Source of the DNA: Xiphophorus maculatus
Taxonomy: Eukaryota > Chordata > Actinopteri > Cyprinodontiformes > Poeciliidae
Reading direction: 5' to 3'
Length of the DNA stretch: 64,000 bases
Assembly (NCBI RefSeq): GCF_002775205.1
Contig: NC_036458.1
Location: 186,001 to 250,000 of the forward strand
In this document: in pieces, positions 29,160 through 40,200 of the stretch
How the letters are laid out: the number at the start of each line of letters is the position of its first letter
How positions within the stretch are numbered: the stretch's first letter is position 1
Program-made: the position numbers and the translations under genes
The notes under the pieces: model-generated
Database searches by the model: none
Told to the model about the DNA's origin: nothing
Seen by the model: the letters and a program-made list of their open reading frames with translations, nothing else

Positions 29160-30707
29160 CAGTGTTGTATAGTAACGAAGTAAAAATACTTCACTACTTT
29201 ACTTAAGTATATTTTGGAGTACTTCATACTTTCCTCGAGTATAACATTTTTTGATGACTTTCACTTTTACTTCACTATATTTCCGAACTTAATTGCGTAC
29301 TTTTACTCCGATACATTTTCAATGTGTGGTTTAGTTATTCGTTACAAAAAAGCGAGAGAGAGAAACGCAAAGTGTTTTGACCCCACCTACTGATTAGCGA
29401 GTAGCAAGTAGGCTACCGGACAAAGTCCATAGCCTACTTGCCTGGGCTTGTTCATCACCTCCAATAGGTTACACCTGTTTCGCTTCTCCCATTAAACACA
29501 AAGCAAGTCTCGCAATCAGCAGCAGCCACATGGAGCAGGAGACGGAGACCACAACGACTGCAACTACGTCGGACACGGCTCCAGGGGAACCACCAGCTGG
29601 TGATGAGAGCCCATGGCCTTATTTAAACACAATACACTCTTTCGTGGGTGTTAAAGATTCGTCGTACCGCATGCAGTTTATGTTATTCCTGCCCGAAGAT
29701 GTGGAAATTCTATCTTACAAAAACTCCCCGTCCAACTTGAAGAAACACATCGAGGTAACGTCTTATGAAATGGTTATAATCCTCCTGTTTCAGTAACTAT
29801 AGCTTGGTCACTAGACACTACTGTATTGTGAAATCTTGAGCATAACGTTACCTGTATAAATGAACTTTGTTTGGCATTATTTCAGTTCCACACGTGGTGT
29901 ATTTAGCTTAGGCCTAATGTTGACTGTAACAGTCTACCTAGACTCCTCTGTTCAAGGGGGGACAGAAGCCATAGCGATAGCAATTTAGACTAAATTTAAC
30001 GAATATAGGAAAGGCATGCAAGTTCAAAGCCAGGTTTACAGATGCCAATAAGCTGCATTTCCCTCCCAATTCTTTTTTTCTTTTGCATAATGACCAGTTG
30101 TGTGCACCACCTACTGACTGTAGCATTGACTGATTCACTGATTTGTGAAGTAGAGTAATCGTAACAGCTCTTTTTCTTCATGTTGGCCGCATTTTCTGTA
30201 CTATTTATTTTTCTCATTTTCAGCACTGACCTTACTTGAAGGGAAAACTTAAGGCTTACAAAAACTTTGTATTTTCTGTCCTGGAGGGTATACTAAGAAG
30301 CTGGTTCAGTTGTAAAGCAGGTTAAGTTAACCTTGTGCTATAGGTAAAGCACCTAATTTTCTTAACTAAATGATGCCTGCAGGTATATCTATTAGCAGGT
30401 TTAATTTTGCCTGAACTTGGTTGGGTACATTATTTTAAGTATTTGACAAGTTTACCAAAATATAAAAAATGTCATTCAAACTGCATTTGCTTTGTTTTAC
30501 TTTTTACTTGTACTTTTCATTACATTACTTGAGTACATCCATTTTTACAGCAATTTCTATACTTAAGTACAAGAAGTTTCAGATACTTTAAGACTTTAAC
30601 TCAAGTAACATTTCAGTCAGTGACTTCGACTTTTACCAAAGTCATATTTTGGAGAGGTACTTATACTTTTACTTGACTCTGAGTTTTCAGTACTTTATAC
30701 AACACTG
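29160..30707 (+). mobile_element. Tol2-like hAT element, copy B (inside Gypsy LTR)
   Basis: 1548 bp, termini CAGTGTTGTATAGTAACG and AGTACTTTATACAACACTG. Perfect 8-bp target duplications TTGTAAAC lie at 29152-29159 and 30708-30715. It is in opposite orientation to copy A and shares its whole length, including the lone transposase first exon. Confidence 0.92.
29530..29754 (+). pseudogene. Tol2-like transposase first exon, copy B
   Basis: 75 codons starting MEQETETTTTATTSD, ending SPSNLKKHIE at a GTAACG donor. Both expected zinc cysteines are Phe here (MQFMLF), one more loss than in copy A (MQCMLF). The rest is nearly identical to copy A. No downstream exons. Confidence 0.75.
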
Positions 30708-31254
30708 TTGTAAACCCTGTTTTACTTTGTTTCGCCAACTGGTTGTAATTCTTGTTTTTGCCAGCATGTGGTGCTGCTTTACAGAGAGGTCAAAAGATTT
30801 CAGGAAGTAGAAAAAACCTCTTGTGCATGTATCGTGGCATTCTGAGAAAAGCGGAAGACATTTTTACATTTTTGTGTGCCGAGACCTGGTGAAAAGGATG
30901 ACTACATGGCCACCTAAGCCGAGAATCCAAGTGTTCGGTTATTATCTTCTATGAACAAAGTTAAGGAGAGGATGTTAATGTTATGTTTTTCTTTGTTTGT
31001 CCTCTAGAAGTGCCACTGCCGTTTAATACACCCTTTGTAATAGTTTAGCTTTGTATGTGAAGCTACGTTGCTACATGTGAGCCTGCCATTTTCACCGAAG
31101 CTGAGGCTTTATGTTGACAGAATACGGGTCATTTACATCTGTTTCTTTGCAACCTAGAAAGAGAGAAAAGTGTTCTTTTTTCATTAAAAAAAACAATAAA
31201 GGACCCATTTTATTTTAAGCTCTGTGTGCTGCATTACTCCCGGCTTCAATTACA

Positions 31255-32411
31255 TAGGAAAATACAGTAAAATATACCACCGAATCTTAAGTCCAGTGCT
31301 CCAAAGTTGCGCATGCGTCAGACCGCGTTTTTGAATGAGCGGGACTGGGAAGTCTGCATCCTCTCTGCCATCGAACCGTGAGCTGAAGGTAAGCTATTTA
31401 CATAGGGGTGCTGTGAATAATAGCGCGAAGGCAAATTGTAATATTTGAAATGATGAGATATTACACATAAGTGAAGTGTAATATCGATGTGCATCTGTGT
31501 AACATGCCATTACTTGAAATCAAAGTTTGAATCTGTCCCTGGCGCCACCATGGCAACTGCAGGTAAGTTGCAATGAAATGTGTTCGCGGTGTGCTTTTTA
31601 CAAGATTAGCCAGCATGCATGACCGCTGGTTTTAAGGTTAGAAACTAGTCAATGCCAGCTTTTTCTAATATATTGAATGGGCAGCTGTTTAGGCAACACA
31701 TAGACTGTAAAGGGGATAGGTCAGCTTTTGCTGAGTGGTTAAGGTATAATGGTCATTAAGTATCTGCAGGCCTCTGCTCCCACATCACGCTGCACCGAGA
31801 CACAGGCAGTAAATACACTGCTGTCAATGAGGAACAACTCATTTGTGTATTTTCGCCGCTCATCAGAAGTCCCGTCTTAAAATACTACTATACTAACATG
31901 TCGCCAACATATGAAATGACTGACGTGTTTTCTGTTGTTTGCCTGTTAGCTCCGTTAGCTCCCTTAACATGGCTGCTAGAGTCGGTCTCCGCCGCGGTCT
32001 GTTTAAAAACAAAATCATCCGCTCTCCAGATTACCTGCATGCCTGCGTACGTGTGTCTCTGTTGTTAAAGTTTAGCGTTACTTCTGAGTGTTTTATTTTT
32101 ACAATCGGGACTCTGAAGACTCATGTAAAGATGACGTGTCGCACGTCTTTTCCGGTCAGTCATCATGGAAACAGGACGCTCATCCAGCGAGTGGAAACAA
32201 ACATGTTGTAAAATGAAAACAAAGTACCACTGTATCCAGCCTTTATGTGTGTAAACACCCACTGTTGCTGCACCTAATTTGTTTTAAAGGAATTGTGTGT
32301 TCAAGTAAAACATTTTAGAATTGATTTTATATTATATTGGGTATTGCTAAAACGTCAGTGCTTAATAAATGTTTTCAGAATTTTGTAATATTGTTTATGA
32401 AGCATATTACG
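31255..32411 (+). promoter_or_regulatory. CpG-rich promoter-like segment with first-exon candidates
   Basis: Near 31308-31318 there is TGCGCATGCGT, a near-consensus NRF1 site, in CpG-rich sequence. Downstream lie GAGCTGAAG|GTAAGC (donor at 31389), GCGCCACCATGGCAACTGCAG-like start context with donor GTAAGT at 31563 (ATG at 31550), and a second start at 31969 (MAARVGLRRGLFKNKIIRS) followed by a GTACGT donor. This looks like the 5' end of a housekeeping-type gene whose body is not to the right, where a Gypsy on the other strand follows. I do not recognise the gene. Confidence 0.4.
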
Positions 32412-32502
32412 CATCACGCATCTTAATGTGTTTCCATTGTTTCAACAATGATTTAGCAGCAACAGGAAGATTCTTCCTTTCTTGTGAACTTGGTGGGCTG
32501 CC

Positions 32503-33243
32503 TTAATCCAAAAACTGTTTTAAAACACTAATCACTGGATCTTGACATTGAAATGTCCGCAGCTCTTCCTTGGAATAACCTGGAAGAGTTGGTTTAGTTG
32601 CTTTAGCATGTGACTCGAACTTTTCAGGTTCTGCAGCCCTGATCTGGTTTAGTTGACAACACTTGACCCCAGCTGTAACCAGCTCAGGCTCAAGGACAGT
32701 GCCTCTACAAATCAAATTGCAAATTGCAATGCAATCATCAAACTCCTCATCATCATTTGGTTCTGGCTCCCCTGCTAACGGGTGTCGTGACAGTGCATCA
32801 GTGGCTGAGTTGCACCGACCAGGTCGGTACTGCACGTCAAAGTCGAAAGCAGCTAACTGCGCTACCCATCTCTGTTCAATAGACCCAAGTTTTGCACTTT
32901 TTAGATGACATAAGGGATTATTGTCTGATATCACAGTGAATTTAGAACCCAGCAAATAACCCCAAAACTTTTCCACTAGTGCCCATTTAAGCGCGAGCAG
33001 CTCAAGTTTCATGCTGCTATAGTTTTCATCATTTCGCTCTGCATTTCTCAGCCGTCTACTTGCATATGCAATGACCCGTTTTTTGTCGCCTTGCTGCTGA
33101 CACAAGACAGCTCCTAAACCCTGACCACTAGCATCAGTTTCCAAAATGAAAGGACAAGTGAAATCTGCATAACCCAGAACAGGAGCAGTCACAAGCTTTT
33201 CTTTCAATGTGTCAAATGCAATCTGACTGTTGGTATCCCACAA
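32503..33243 (-). pseudogene. Gypsy RNase H region
   Basis: 246 codons: FDTLKEKLVTAPVLGYADF, the RNase H start ILETDASGQGLGAVLCQQ, SSMKLELLALKWALVEKFW and VISDNNPLCHL, then YRPGRCNSATDALSRH. A TAA ends it at FLD. Gypsy-like sequence continues past that stop to about 32413 before homology ends. Confidence 0.9.
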
Positions 33244-33375
33244 TGTACTCAGTTTTTGACTAGCTTTGGCTGTAGTACCAGCTCCTCGGTACTACAGGAG
33301 CTGGTACATTGTGGGATACCAGACACCACAATGTGAATGTCATGCACTACATGACATTCACAAGGTCATGTAGTG
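33232..33375. repeat. Cascade of five inverted repeats
   Basis: GGTATCCCACAATGTA (33232-33247) pairs with 33305-33320. TGTAGTACC (33271-33279) pairs with 33288-33296. GTACCAGCTCCT (33275-33286) pairs with 33296-33307. TGTGAATGTCATG (33332-33344) pairs with 33350-33362. CACTACATGAC (33345-33355) pairs with 33365-33375. All arms match perfectly. It lies between the RT and RNase H blocks. Confidence 0.93.
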
Positions 33376-34076
33376 GGGCGGCGATTTTTGAAAAGCCCTC
33401 AACATACCTTCTGTAGTAGCTACTTAGGCCTAGAAATGACTGGAGTTCCTTAACAGTGCCAGGCACAGGCCAATCCTTGACTGCTGCGACCTTGGAGGGA
33501 TCAGTTGCGATACCCTCTGCTGAAATTTGATGTCCAAGGAATTTTACTTCCTTTTGCAAAAAGTGACATTTTTCCCACTTCACTTTTAATCCTGCGTCTC
33601 TCAAATGTTTAAAAACTAGGTCTAGTCGTTCCAAATGAGACTCAAAGTGTCATGACGTGCGGGTGGGAGGTGGTGAGGTAGAGGCAGCGGACCCAGGTAT
33701 GAGGAATATGGTGATTTTAATGAAGAAGCACAGTCCATACAACGAACAGCAGGCACATGGAAACACAGACGACGAAGAAGCTAACATTGACGAGGACCCG
33801 ACGAGGAACAAGGAACACAGGTGGAGTTAAATACATGGGAGGGTAATCACAGAGACGAGACACACCTGGGAACAATCAAGGGGAGGACAGGACAACGAAG
33901 AGACTTAAGGACACAGAAAACTCTAAATAAACACAGAAAAACACAGATCCTGACACAAAGCTTGGTGAGTACACCAAAATGTCATCCAGATAGACTAACA
34001 TGATGTCGAATATCAGATCGCTCATAGTTGCTTGCATCAACCTTTGAAATGTTGCAGGCCCATTACACACCCCCAT
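33347..34076 (-). pseudogene. Gypsy RT palm and thumb, interrupted by an LTR-like insertion
   Basis: MGVCNGPATFQRLM and the YLDD catalytic box (LVYLDDILVYSPSF) precede a 308-bp insertion at 33648-33955. The frame then resumes with LERLDLVFKHLRDAGLKVKW, KFLGHQIS and SFLGLSSYYRRYVEGFSKIA. The block ends in the inverted-repeat cascade at 33232-33375. Confidence 0.88.
33648..33955 (-). mobile_element. LTR-like insertion (solo LTR or TRIM) in Gypsy pol
   Basis: 308 bp with TGTCA...TGACA ends and 5-bp target duplications CAAAG at 33643-33647 and 33956-33960. Read on the minus strand it has the composition of a short fish LTR (TATTTAACTCC then TTCATTAAAATC). Its insertion breaks the RT frame right after YSPSF. 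Confidence 0.85.
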
Positions 34077-34132
34077 GGGCGTACATACTCAAACAGCCCA
34101 AAAGGCGTGGTGAAAGCAGTCTTATGTCTGTC

Positions 34133-35482
34133 TCAATCATCCATGGCTACTTGGTGATACCCACTGGCAAGGTCAACTGTGGAAAAGTATTTGGCACCTT
34201 TTAATGCATCAAAACTCTCATCAATACGAGGCAATGGAAATGCGTCTTTCTTAGTTTTTAGATTTAGCTTTCGATAGTCTACACATAAGCGTATACTGCC
34301 GTCACCTTTGCGGACTACCACAACTGGTGAGGCATAAGCGCTTTCACTTTCCTGTATAACTCCTTTTTTCAAAAGTTTAGAGATATGTTCTTTTACTTCC
34401 TGGTATTGGTTAGGAGGTATACGTCGATATGGCTGTGTGACAGGTACGTCATCCACCAGCTTGATCTCATGTTTCACTTTATCTGTGTGACCCAGATTCT
34501 CATCAGCTGCAAAAACATCAATGTAACGGGACAGCAATGCACAGAGAGCAACACGCTCTTCCTCTGTGCCCCCCATGTCAAGTCTTTCCAACATGGCTTG
34601 CACCTTACTGTCAGTTTGCACTGTGTTAGAGTCCACTGAAACCTGTTCAACATCAGCAGAGATGCGCTGAAACTTTACTTGGCAGGTCTGCTCACTCTCA
34701 ACAGGCTCAACCTTTGAGATCACGCCTAGCTGTGTTCTGGGGCCCAACCACACTTCCTCGGCAGAGAAATTAACTACCTGGAGCGGAAGAACATGGCTGG
34801 TCCTCGTGACAAGTGTTGGGATAACTGCTAATCCGGGTGGTAGAGGAGTGGTCACTGGTTCAATGATCAACTGAGAGGCTGCATCTGAGGTTTTAGTGTG
34901 ACCTTTTACGAACACAGTGGACACCGAGGATGCAGGGATACGTATTTTGTTTCTGCCTGCAACCCGAACTACCGCCTTTCTCTCAATGCAACAGATCTGT
35001 ACCTGTTGAAAAGCTGTCCTCCACCCAGAGTCTAAGGATCCACCCAAAGTGTTGTCAAACTCTGTTGTCACCAGCTGTCTGCATCTGTGAATAACATTCA
35101 TACCAATTATGAATTCTTCAGAAACAACAGGATTCGCTGAAGGTTTCAGGACCAAGAAGCCACAATTTGGGATCTTTAAACTCATCGTCTCAACTTCCAG
35201 TTCAATATATCCCTGGTAAGGGATGTCAAGTCCATTTGCAGCAGTTATTTTAAGCCAACTATTTGTAGCTAGCATGCTCTCATCATTACCAATATATTTT
35301 CTGAAAAACTCATCTGTCATAGTACTGACTTGGCTGCCAGTGTCCAGTAAACAATGAGCTGACCTGCCATTAAGTTTTAGATCAACCACTGGACATTTTC
35401 CTATGGCACGCTCAATGATTTGTTCTCGTGTGATCTCTAGTGTAGGTGAGTCTAGGACATGACCCTGCATTACCCGACTCAT
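34133..35482 (-). pseudogene. Gypsy pol: protease and RT fingers
   Basis: 449 codons. The aspartic protease active site LLDTGS lies near residue 46, and the RT start YRRIPPNQYQEVKEHISKLL, LCVDYRKLN and FSTVDLASGYHQVAM are in the last quarter. It ends at a premature TGA at 34130-34132, followed by a one-base frame change before the MGVCNGPATFQRLM block. Confidence 0.88.
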
Positions 35483-36327
35483 TGCAACCAGGGTCTCTCG
35501 TTTCCCGACTGACCGGAAACAGGGGACTCATCAGAGTTTTTGTGTCTTTTCTGAGGACACTGTTTGGCAACATGACCAGCAGTTTGGCACTTGAAGCATA
35601 TCGGCTTACCGTCCGGGGTAAATCTTGGAACAGTTTTGATCTGATATGGTGTCTGGCTACTAGGGTTTTTGCTCTGAATTGTCAACTCTTTTACAGCTTT
35701 AGTGAGTTCTGTTATCACTTTCCCTTGCTCAGTGAGCACTTTAAGAAAGTCATCAATTGATACTGACTTCTCATTAGGTCTAGTTAGATTAGTGACTTTG
35801 TCTTGCTCTTTAAGAGTTTTCATCACATCCTCCAGATACATTGGATTTCCTGTCTCTTTAACTGCACAGCACTGTGCTTCTGCTGCAACATTACTGCAGG
35901 TCTTCACTTTACTTCTAACCATTTTTGTGCTAGGGGCTTGGTCTAAGGACCACAAGTAAGCTTCCTCACGCACCTCTACAAAAGTAGATGCAGGTTTTCC
36001 TCTTACATATTTTCGGAGTTCTCGTCTCAGTGAGAGGTCTCTGATGCCCTCAATGAACTGGTCTCTTAACACTGTGTTCTCATTAGCCACGGAATTAGGA
36101 TGCTGTTTCCGTACAAAACTAAAAGCCTGAGATAATGAATGTGAAAAGCCACGTATGTCTTCACCCTCCTTCTGTTTACAGTTGTAGAAGTTTTGTAAAA
36201 GTTGGGAAGCACTACGTTTATCTCCAAATGCATCTTTTAGGTAGACAAACAGGTCTTTTACAACATCACCATCAGCTTTGCGTAAACACACTTCCTCCAG
36301 AGCTGAGCCTCTTAACACTGACAGCAC
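35479..36327 (-). pseudogene. Gypsy gag (partial) with zinc knuckle
   Basis: 282 codons open to a TGA that overlaps the pol ATG (ATGA). It includes a capsid-like region (LLQNFYNCKQKEGEDIRGFS) and a CCHC knuckle CFKCQTAGHVAKQC near the C-terminus. The true N-terminus is probably in or beyond the gap. Gag is open, but the downstream pol is broken, so the element is dead. Confidence 0.85.
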
Positions 36328-36382
36328 AAAATCGAATTGTTCAGGTGCAGATTGATTTCTAGCAGAAATAACCCTTTCTACT

Positions 36383-36482
36383 NNNNNNNNNNNNNNNNNN
36401 NNNNNNNNNNNNNNNNNNNNNNNNNNNNNNNNNNNNNNNNNNNNNNNNNNNNNNNNNNNNNNNNNNNNNNNNNNNNNNNNNN
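36383..36482. other. Assembly gap (100 N)
   Basis: Exactly 100 N, the conventional length for a gap of unknown size. Order, orientation and distance of the two sides are therefore not certain from this window. Confidence 1.
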
Positions 36483-36660
36483 AACCTAACCCTTACCAAC
36501 CCGTAACCCTAACCCTAACCAACCCTTACCCGACCTAACCTACCTAACCTCACCCAAGGTTCTTCCCTAACCCTAACCTCACCAAAGGTTCTTCCCTTAA
36601 CCTAACCAAGCCCAAAATTCTTCCCTTAACCTAACCAAACCCAAGATTCTTCACTTAACC
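36483..36660. repeat. Degenerate telomere-like repeats
   Basis: CCCTAACCCTAACC, AACCTAACCC and many CCTAACC variants, grading into CCTAACCAAACCCAAGATTC. It resembles decayed CCCTAA repeats and starts directly at the gap. Confidence 0.8.
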
Positions 36661-36879
36661 TAACCTCACAGGGGTCAGAACGTCGCCCAAAATCCTCTCC
36701 CAGGACCACTCTCCAGGCACTCAGGACACTCCAAAACGCACTCTGGTAAGGTTCCCACAAGTACCCAAAAACACAACACTTAGAGCAATTTTTACCCTTT
36801 TTGCAAACTCCACCAACCGTGGCAAATGACATGTCTGCGGACTCAGGGGGATCGGCTGAGCACGGAAAACACAATCCCA

Positions 36880-37237
36880 GCTCGATCCGACGCTCCTAGC
36901 AAAAATTCAAAATCAATGGGAGTCTATGGCAGCTATGTCATAGGAAGGGGCCACAGCCACCAAACTCGGTGGAGACCTGGAGGGGGTCGACACATGTATA
37001 CACACCACGTTTGGTCACATGTCATCCTATGGTTCGGAAGTTATGGAGCTTGATCACTTTTTTTTTTGTATGGGTGTCTATGGCAGCTATGTCAACGGAA
37101 GGACCCACAACCACCAAACTTACAGGCTACGTGGACATGTTCCCGAGGACTCTGGAGGCCAAGTATGGGCCCACTACCTCAAATACTTTTGGAGTTATTG
37201 AGCTTGATCACACTCATTTTCTGGTTTTCATCCTATA
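36880..37237 (+). repeat. GTCTATGGCAGCTA module, two units left of satellite
   Basis: Two related units share GTCTATGGCAGCTATGTCA, CCACAACCACCAAAC-like words, ATGGAGCTTGATCAC / TTGAGCTTGATCACAC, and a CTCATTTTCTGGTTTTC ending. The satellite starts from the end of the second unit. Open frames here follow the repeat and show no protein family. Confidence 0.8.
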
Positions 37238-40200
37238 TCCTAAGTTTAAACCCTAAGTTTAAACCCTAAGTTTAAACCCTAAGTTTAAACCCTAAGTTTA
37301 AACCCTAAGTTTAAACCCTAAGTTTAAACCCTAAGTTTAAACCCTAAGTTTAAACCCTAAGTTTAAACCCTAAGTTTAAACCCTAAGTTTAAACCCTAAG
37401 TTTAAACCCTAAGTTTAAACCCTAAGTTTAAACCCTAAGTTTAAACCCTAAGTTTAAACCCTAAGTTTAAACCCTAAGTTTAAACCCTAAGTTTAAACCC
37501 TAAGTTAAACCCTAAGTTTTAAAACCCTAAGTTTAAACCCTAAGTTTAAACCCTAAGTTTAAACCCTAAGTTTAAACCCTAAGTTTAAACCCTAAGTTTA
37601 AACCCTAAGTTTAAACCCTAAGTTTAAACCCTAAGTTTAAACCCTAAGTTTAAACCCTAAGTTTAAACCCTAAGTTTAAACCCTAAGTTTAAACCCTAAG
37701 TTTAAACCCTAAGTTTAAACCCTAAGTTTAAACCCTAAGTTTAAACCCTAAGTTTAAACCCTAAGTTTAAACCCTAAGTTTAAACCCTAAGTTTAAAAAT
37801 AAACCCTAAGTTTAAACCCTAAGTTTAAACCCTAAGTTTAAACCCTAAGTTTAAACCCTAAGTTTAAACCCTAAGTTTAAACCCTAAGTTTAAACCCTAA
37901 GTTTAAACCCTAAGTTTAAACCCTAAGTTTAAACCCTAAGTTTAAACCCTAAGTTTAAACCCTAAGTTTAAACCCTAAGTTTAAACCCTAAGTTTAAACC
38001 CTAAGTTTAAACCCTAAGTTTAAACCCGAAGTTAAACCCTAAGTTTAAACCCTAAGTTTAAACCCTAAGTTTAAACCCTAAGTTTAAACCCTAAGTTTAA
38101 ACCCTAAGTTTAAACCCTAAGTTTAAACCCTAAGTTTAAACCCTAAGTTTAAACCCTAAGTTTAAACCCTAAGTTTAAACCCTAAGTTTAAACCCTAAGT
38201 TTAAACCCTAAGTTTAAACCCTAAGTTTAAACCCTAAGTTTAAACCCTAAGTTTAAACCCTAAGTTTAAACCCTAAGTTTAAACCCTAAGTTTAAACCCT
38301 AAGTTTAAACCCTAAGTTTAAACCCTAAGTTTAAACCCTAAGTTTAAACCCTAAGTTTAAACCCTAAGTTTAAACCCTAAGTTTAAACCCTAAGTTTAAA
38401 CCCTAAGTTTAAACCCTAAGTTTAAACCCTAAGTTTAAACCCTAAGTTTAAACCCTAAGTTTAAACCCTAAGTTTAAACCCTAAGTTTAAACCCTAAGTT
38501 TAAACCCTAAGTTTAAACCCTAAGTTTAAACCCTAAGTTTAAACCCTAAGTTTAAACCCTAAGTTTAAACCCTAAGTTTAAACCCTAAGTTTAAACCCTA
38601 AGTTTAAACCCTAAGTTTAAACCCTAAGTTTAAACCCTAAGTTTAAACCCTAAGTTTAAACCCTAAGTTTAAACCCTAAGTTTAAACCCTAAGTTTAAAC
38701 CCTAAGTTTAAACCCTAAGTTTAAACCCTAAGTTTAAACCCTAAGTTTAAACCCTAAGTTTAAACCCTAAGTTTAAACCCTAAGTTTAAACCCTAAGTTT
38801 AAACCCTAAGTTTAAACCCTAAGTTTAAACCCTAAGTTTAAACCCTAAGTTTAAACCCTAAGTTTAAACCCTAAGTTTAAACCCTAAGTTAAACCCTAAG
38901 TTTAAACCCTAAGTTTAAACCCTAAGTTTAAATTTAAACCCTAAGTTTAAACCCTAAGTTTAAACCCTAAGTTTAAACCCTAAGTTTAAACCCTAAGTTT
39001 AAACCCTAAGTTTAAACCCTAAGTTTAAACCCTAAGTTTAAACCCTAAGTTTAAACCCTAAGTTTAAACCCTAAGTTTAAACCCTAAGTTTAAACCTAAG
39101 TTTAAACCCTAAGTTTAAACCCTAAGTTAAACCCTAAGTTTAAACCCTAAGTTTAAACCCTAAGTTTAAACCCTAAGTTTAAACCCTAAGTTTAAACCCT
39201 AAGTTTAAACCCTAAGTTTAAACCCTAAGTTTAAACCCTAAGTTTAAACCCTAAGTTTAAACCCTAAGTTTAAACCCTAAGTTTAAACCCTAAGTTTAAA
39301 CCCTAAGTTTAAACCCTAAGTTTAAACCTAAGTTTAACCCTAAGTTTAAACCCTAAGTTTAAACCCTAAGTTTAAACCCTAAGTTTAAACCCTAAGTTTA
39401 AACCCTAAGTTTAAACCCTAAGTTTAAACCCTAAGTTTAAACCCTAAGTTTAAACCCTAAGTTTAAACCCTAAGTTTAAACCCTAAGTTTAAACCCTAAG
39501 TTTAAACCCTAAGTTTAAACCCTAAGTTTAAACCCTAAGTTTAAACCCTAAGTTTAAACCCTAAGTTTAAACCCTAAGTTTAAACCCTAAGTTTAAACCC
39601 TAAGTTTAAACCCTAAGTTTAAACCGTAACCCTAAGTTTAAACCCTAAGTTTAAACCCTAAGTTTAAACCCTAAGTTTAAACCCTAAGTTTTAAACCCTA
39701 AGTTTAAACCCTAAGTTTAAACCCTAAGTTTAAAGTTAAACCCTACGTTTAAACCCTAAGTTTAAACCCTAAGTTTAAACCCTAAGTTTAAACCCTAAGT
39801 TTAAACCCTAAGTTTAAACCCTAAGTTTAAACCCTAAGTTTAAAACCCTAAGTTTAAACCCTAAGTTAAAACCCTAAGTTTAAACCCTAAGTTTAAACCC
39901 TAAGTTTAAACCCTAAGTTTAAACCCTAAGTTTAAACCCTAAGTTTAAACCCTAAGTTAAACCCAAGTTTAAACCCTAAGTTTAAACCCTAAGTTTAAAT
40001 TTAAACCCTAAGTTTAACCCCTAAGTTTAAACCTAAGTTAAACCCTAAGTTTAAACCCTAAGTTTAAACCCTAAGTTTAAACCCTAAGTTTAAACCCTAA
40101 GTTTAAACCTAAGTTTAAACCCTAAGTTTAAACCCTAAGTTTAAAACCCTAAGTTTAAAACCCTAAGTTTAAACCCTAAGTTAAAACCCTAAGTTTAAAC

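Larger units (their letters stand above)
27486..31254 (+). mobile_element. Gypsy element, 3' half (integrase and LTR), inverted relative to its 5' half
   Basis: Holds the end of pol (integrase, 27486-29099), a purine-rich tract AGCAGGGGAGAA, and an LTR at 29111-31254 interrupted by a Tol2-like element. Gag, protease, RT and RNase H of what appears to be the same element lie at 32412-36382 on the other strand. Homology here begins just where that piece stops. Confidence 0.82.
29111..31254 (+). mobile_element. Gypsy LTR (net about 588 bp) split by a hAT insertion
   Basis: Begins TGTAACCAGGTG directly after the polypurine tract and ends CTTCAATTACA (TGTAA...TTACA ends). An AATAAA near 31195 precedes the 3' end. 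The interval 29160-30715 is an inserted Tol2-like element plus one copy of its target site. Confidence 0.8.
32412..36382 (-). mobile_element. Gypsy element, 5' half (gag to RNase H), truncated by assembly gap
   Basis: Minus-strand order from right to left: gag, protease, reverse transcriptase, RNase H. The gag start runs into the N gap, so the 5' LTR is not visible. The left end stops after KHIKMRD (about 32413), exactly where integrase would begin. Confidence 0.9.

Noticed and set aside
36483..36660. A true chromosome end
   Set aside because: The repeats are degenerate and unique sequence and genes follow; interstitial or gap-edge telomere-like DNA is a better description.
36969..37269. Overlapping open frames (MGVYGSYVNGR and others)
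   Set aside because: They follow a repeated non-coding module that recurs with frame-changing differences at 45.6 and 46.2 kb.
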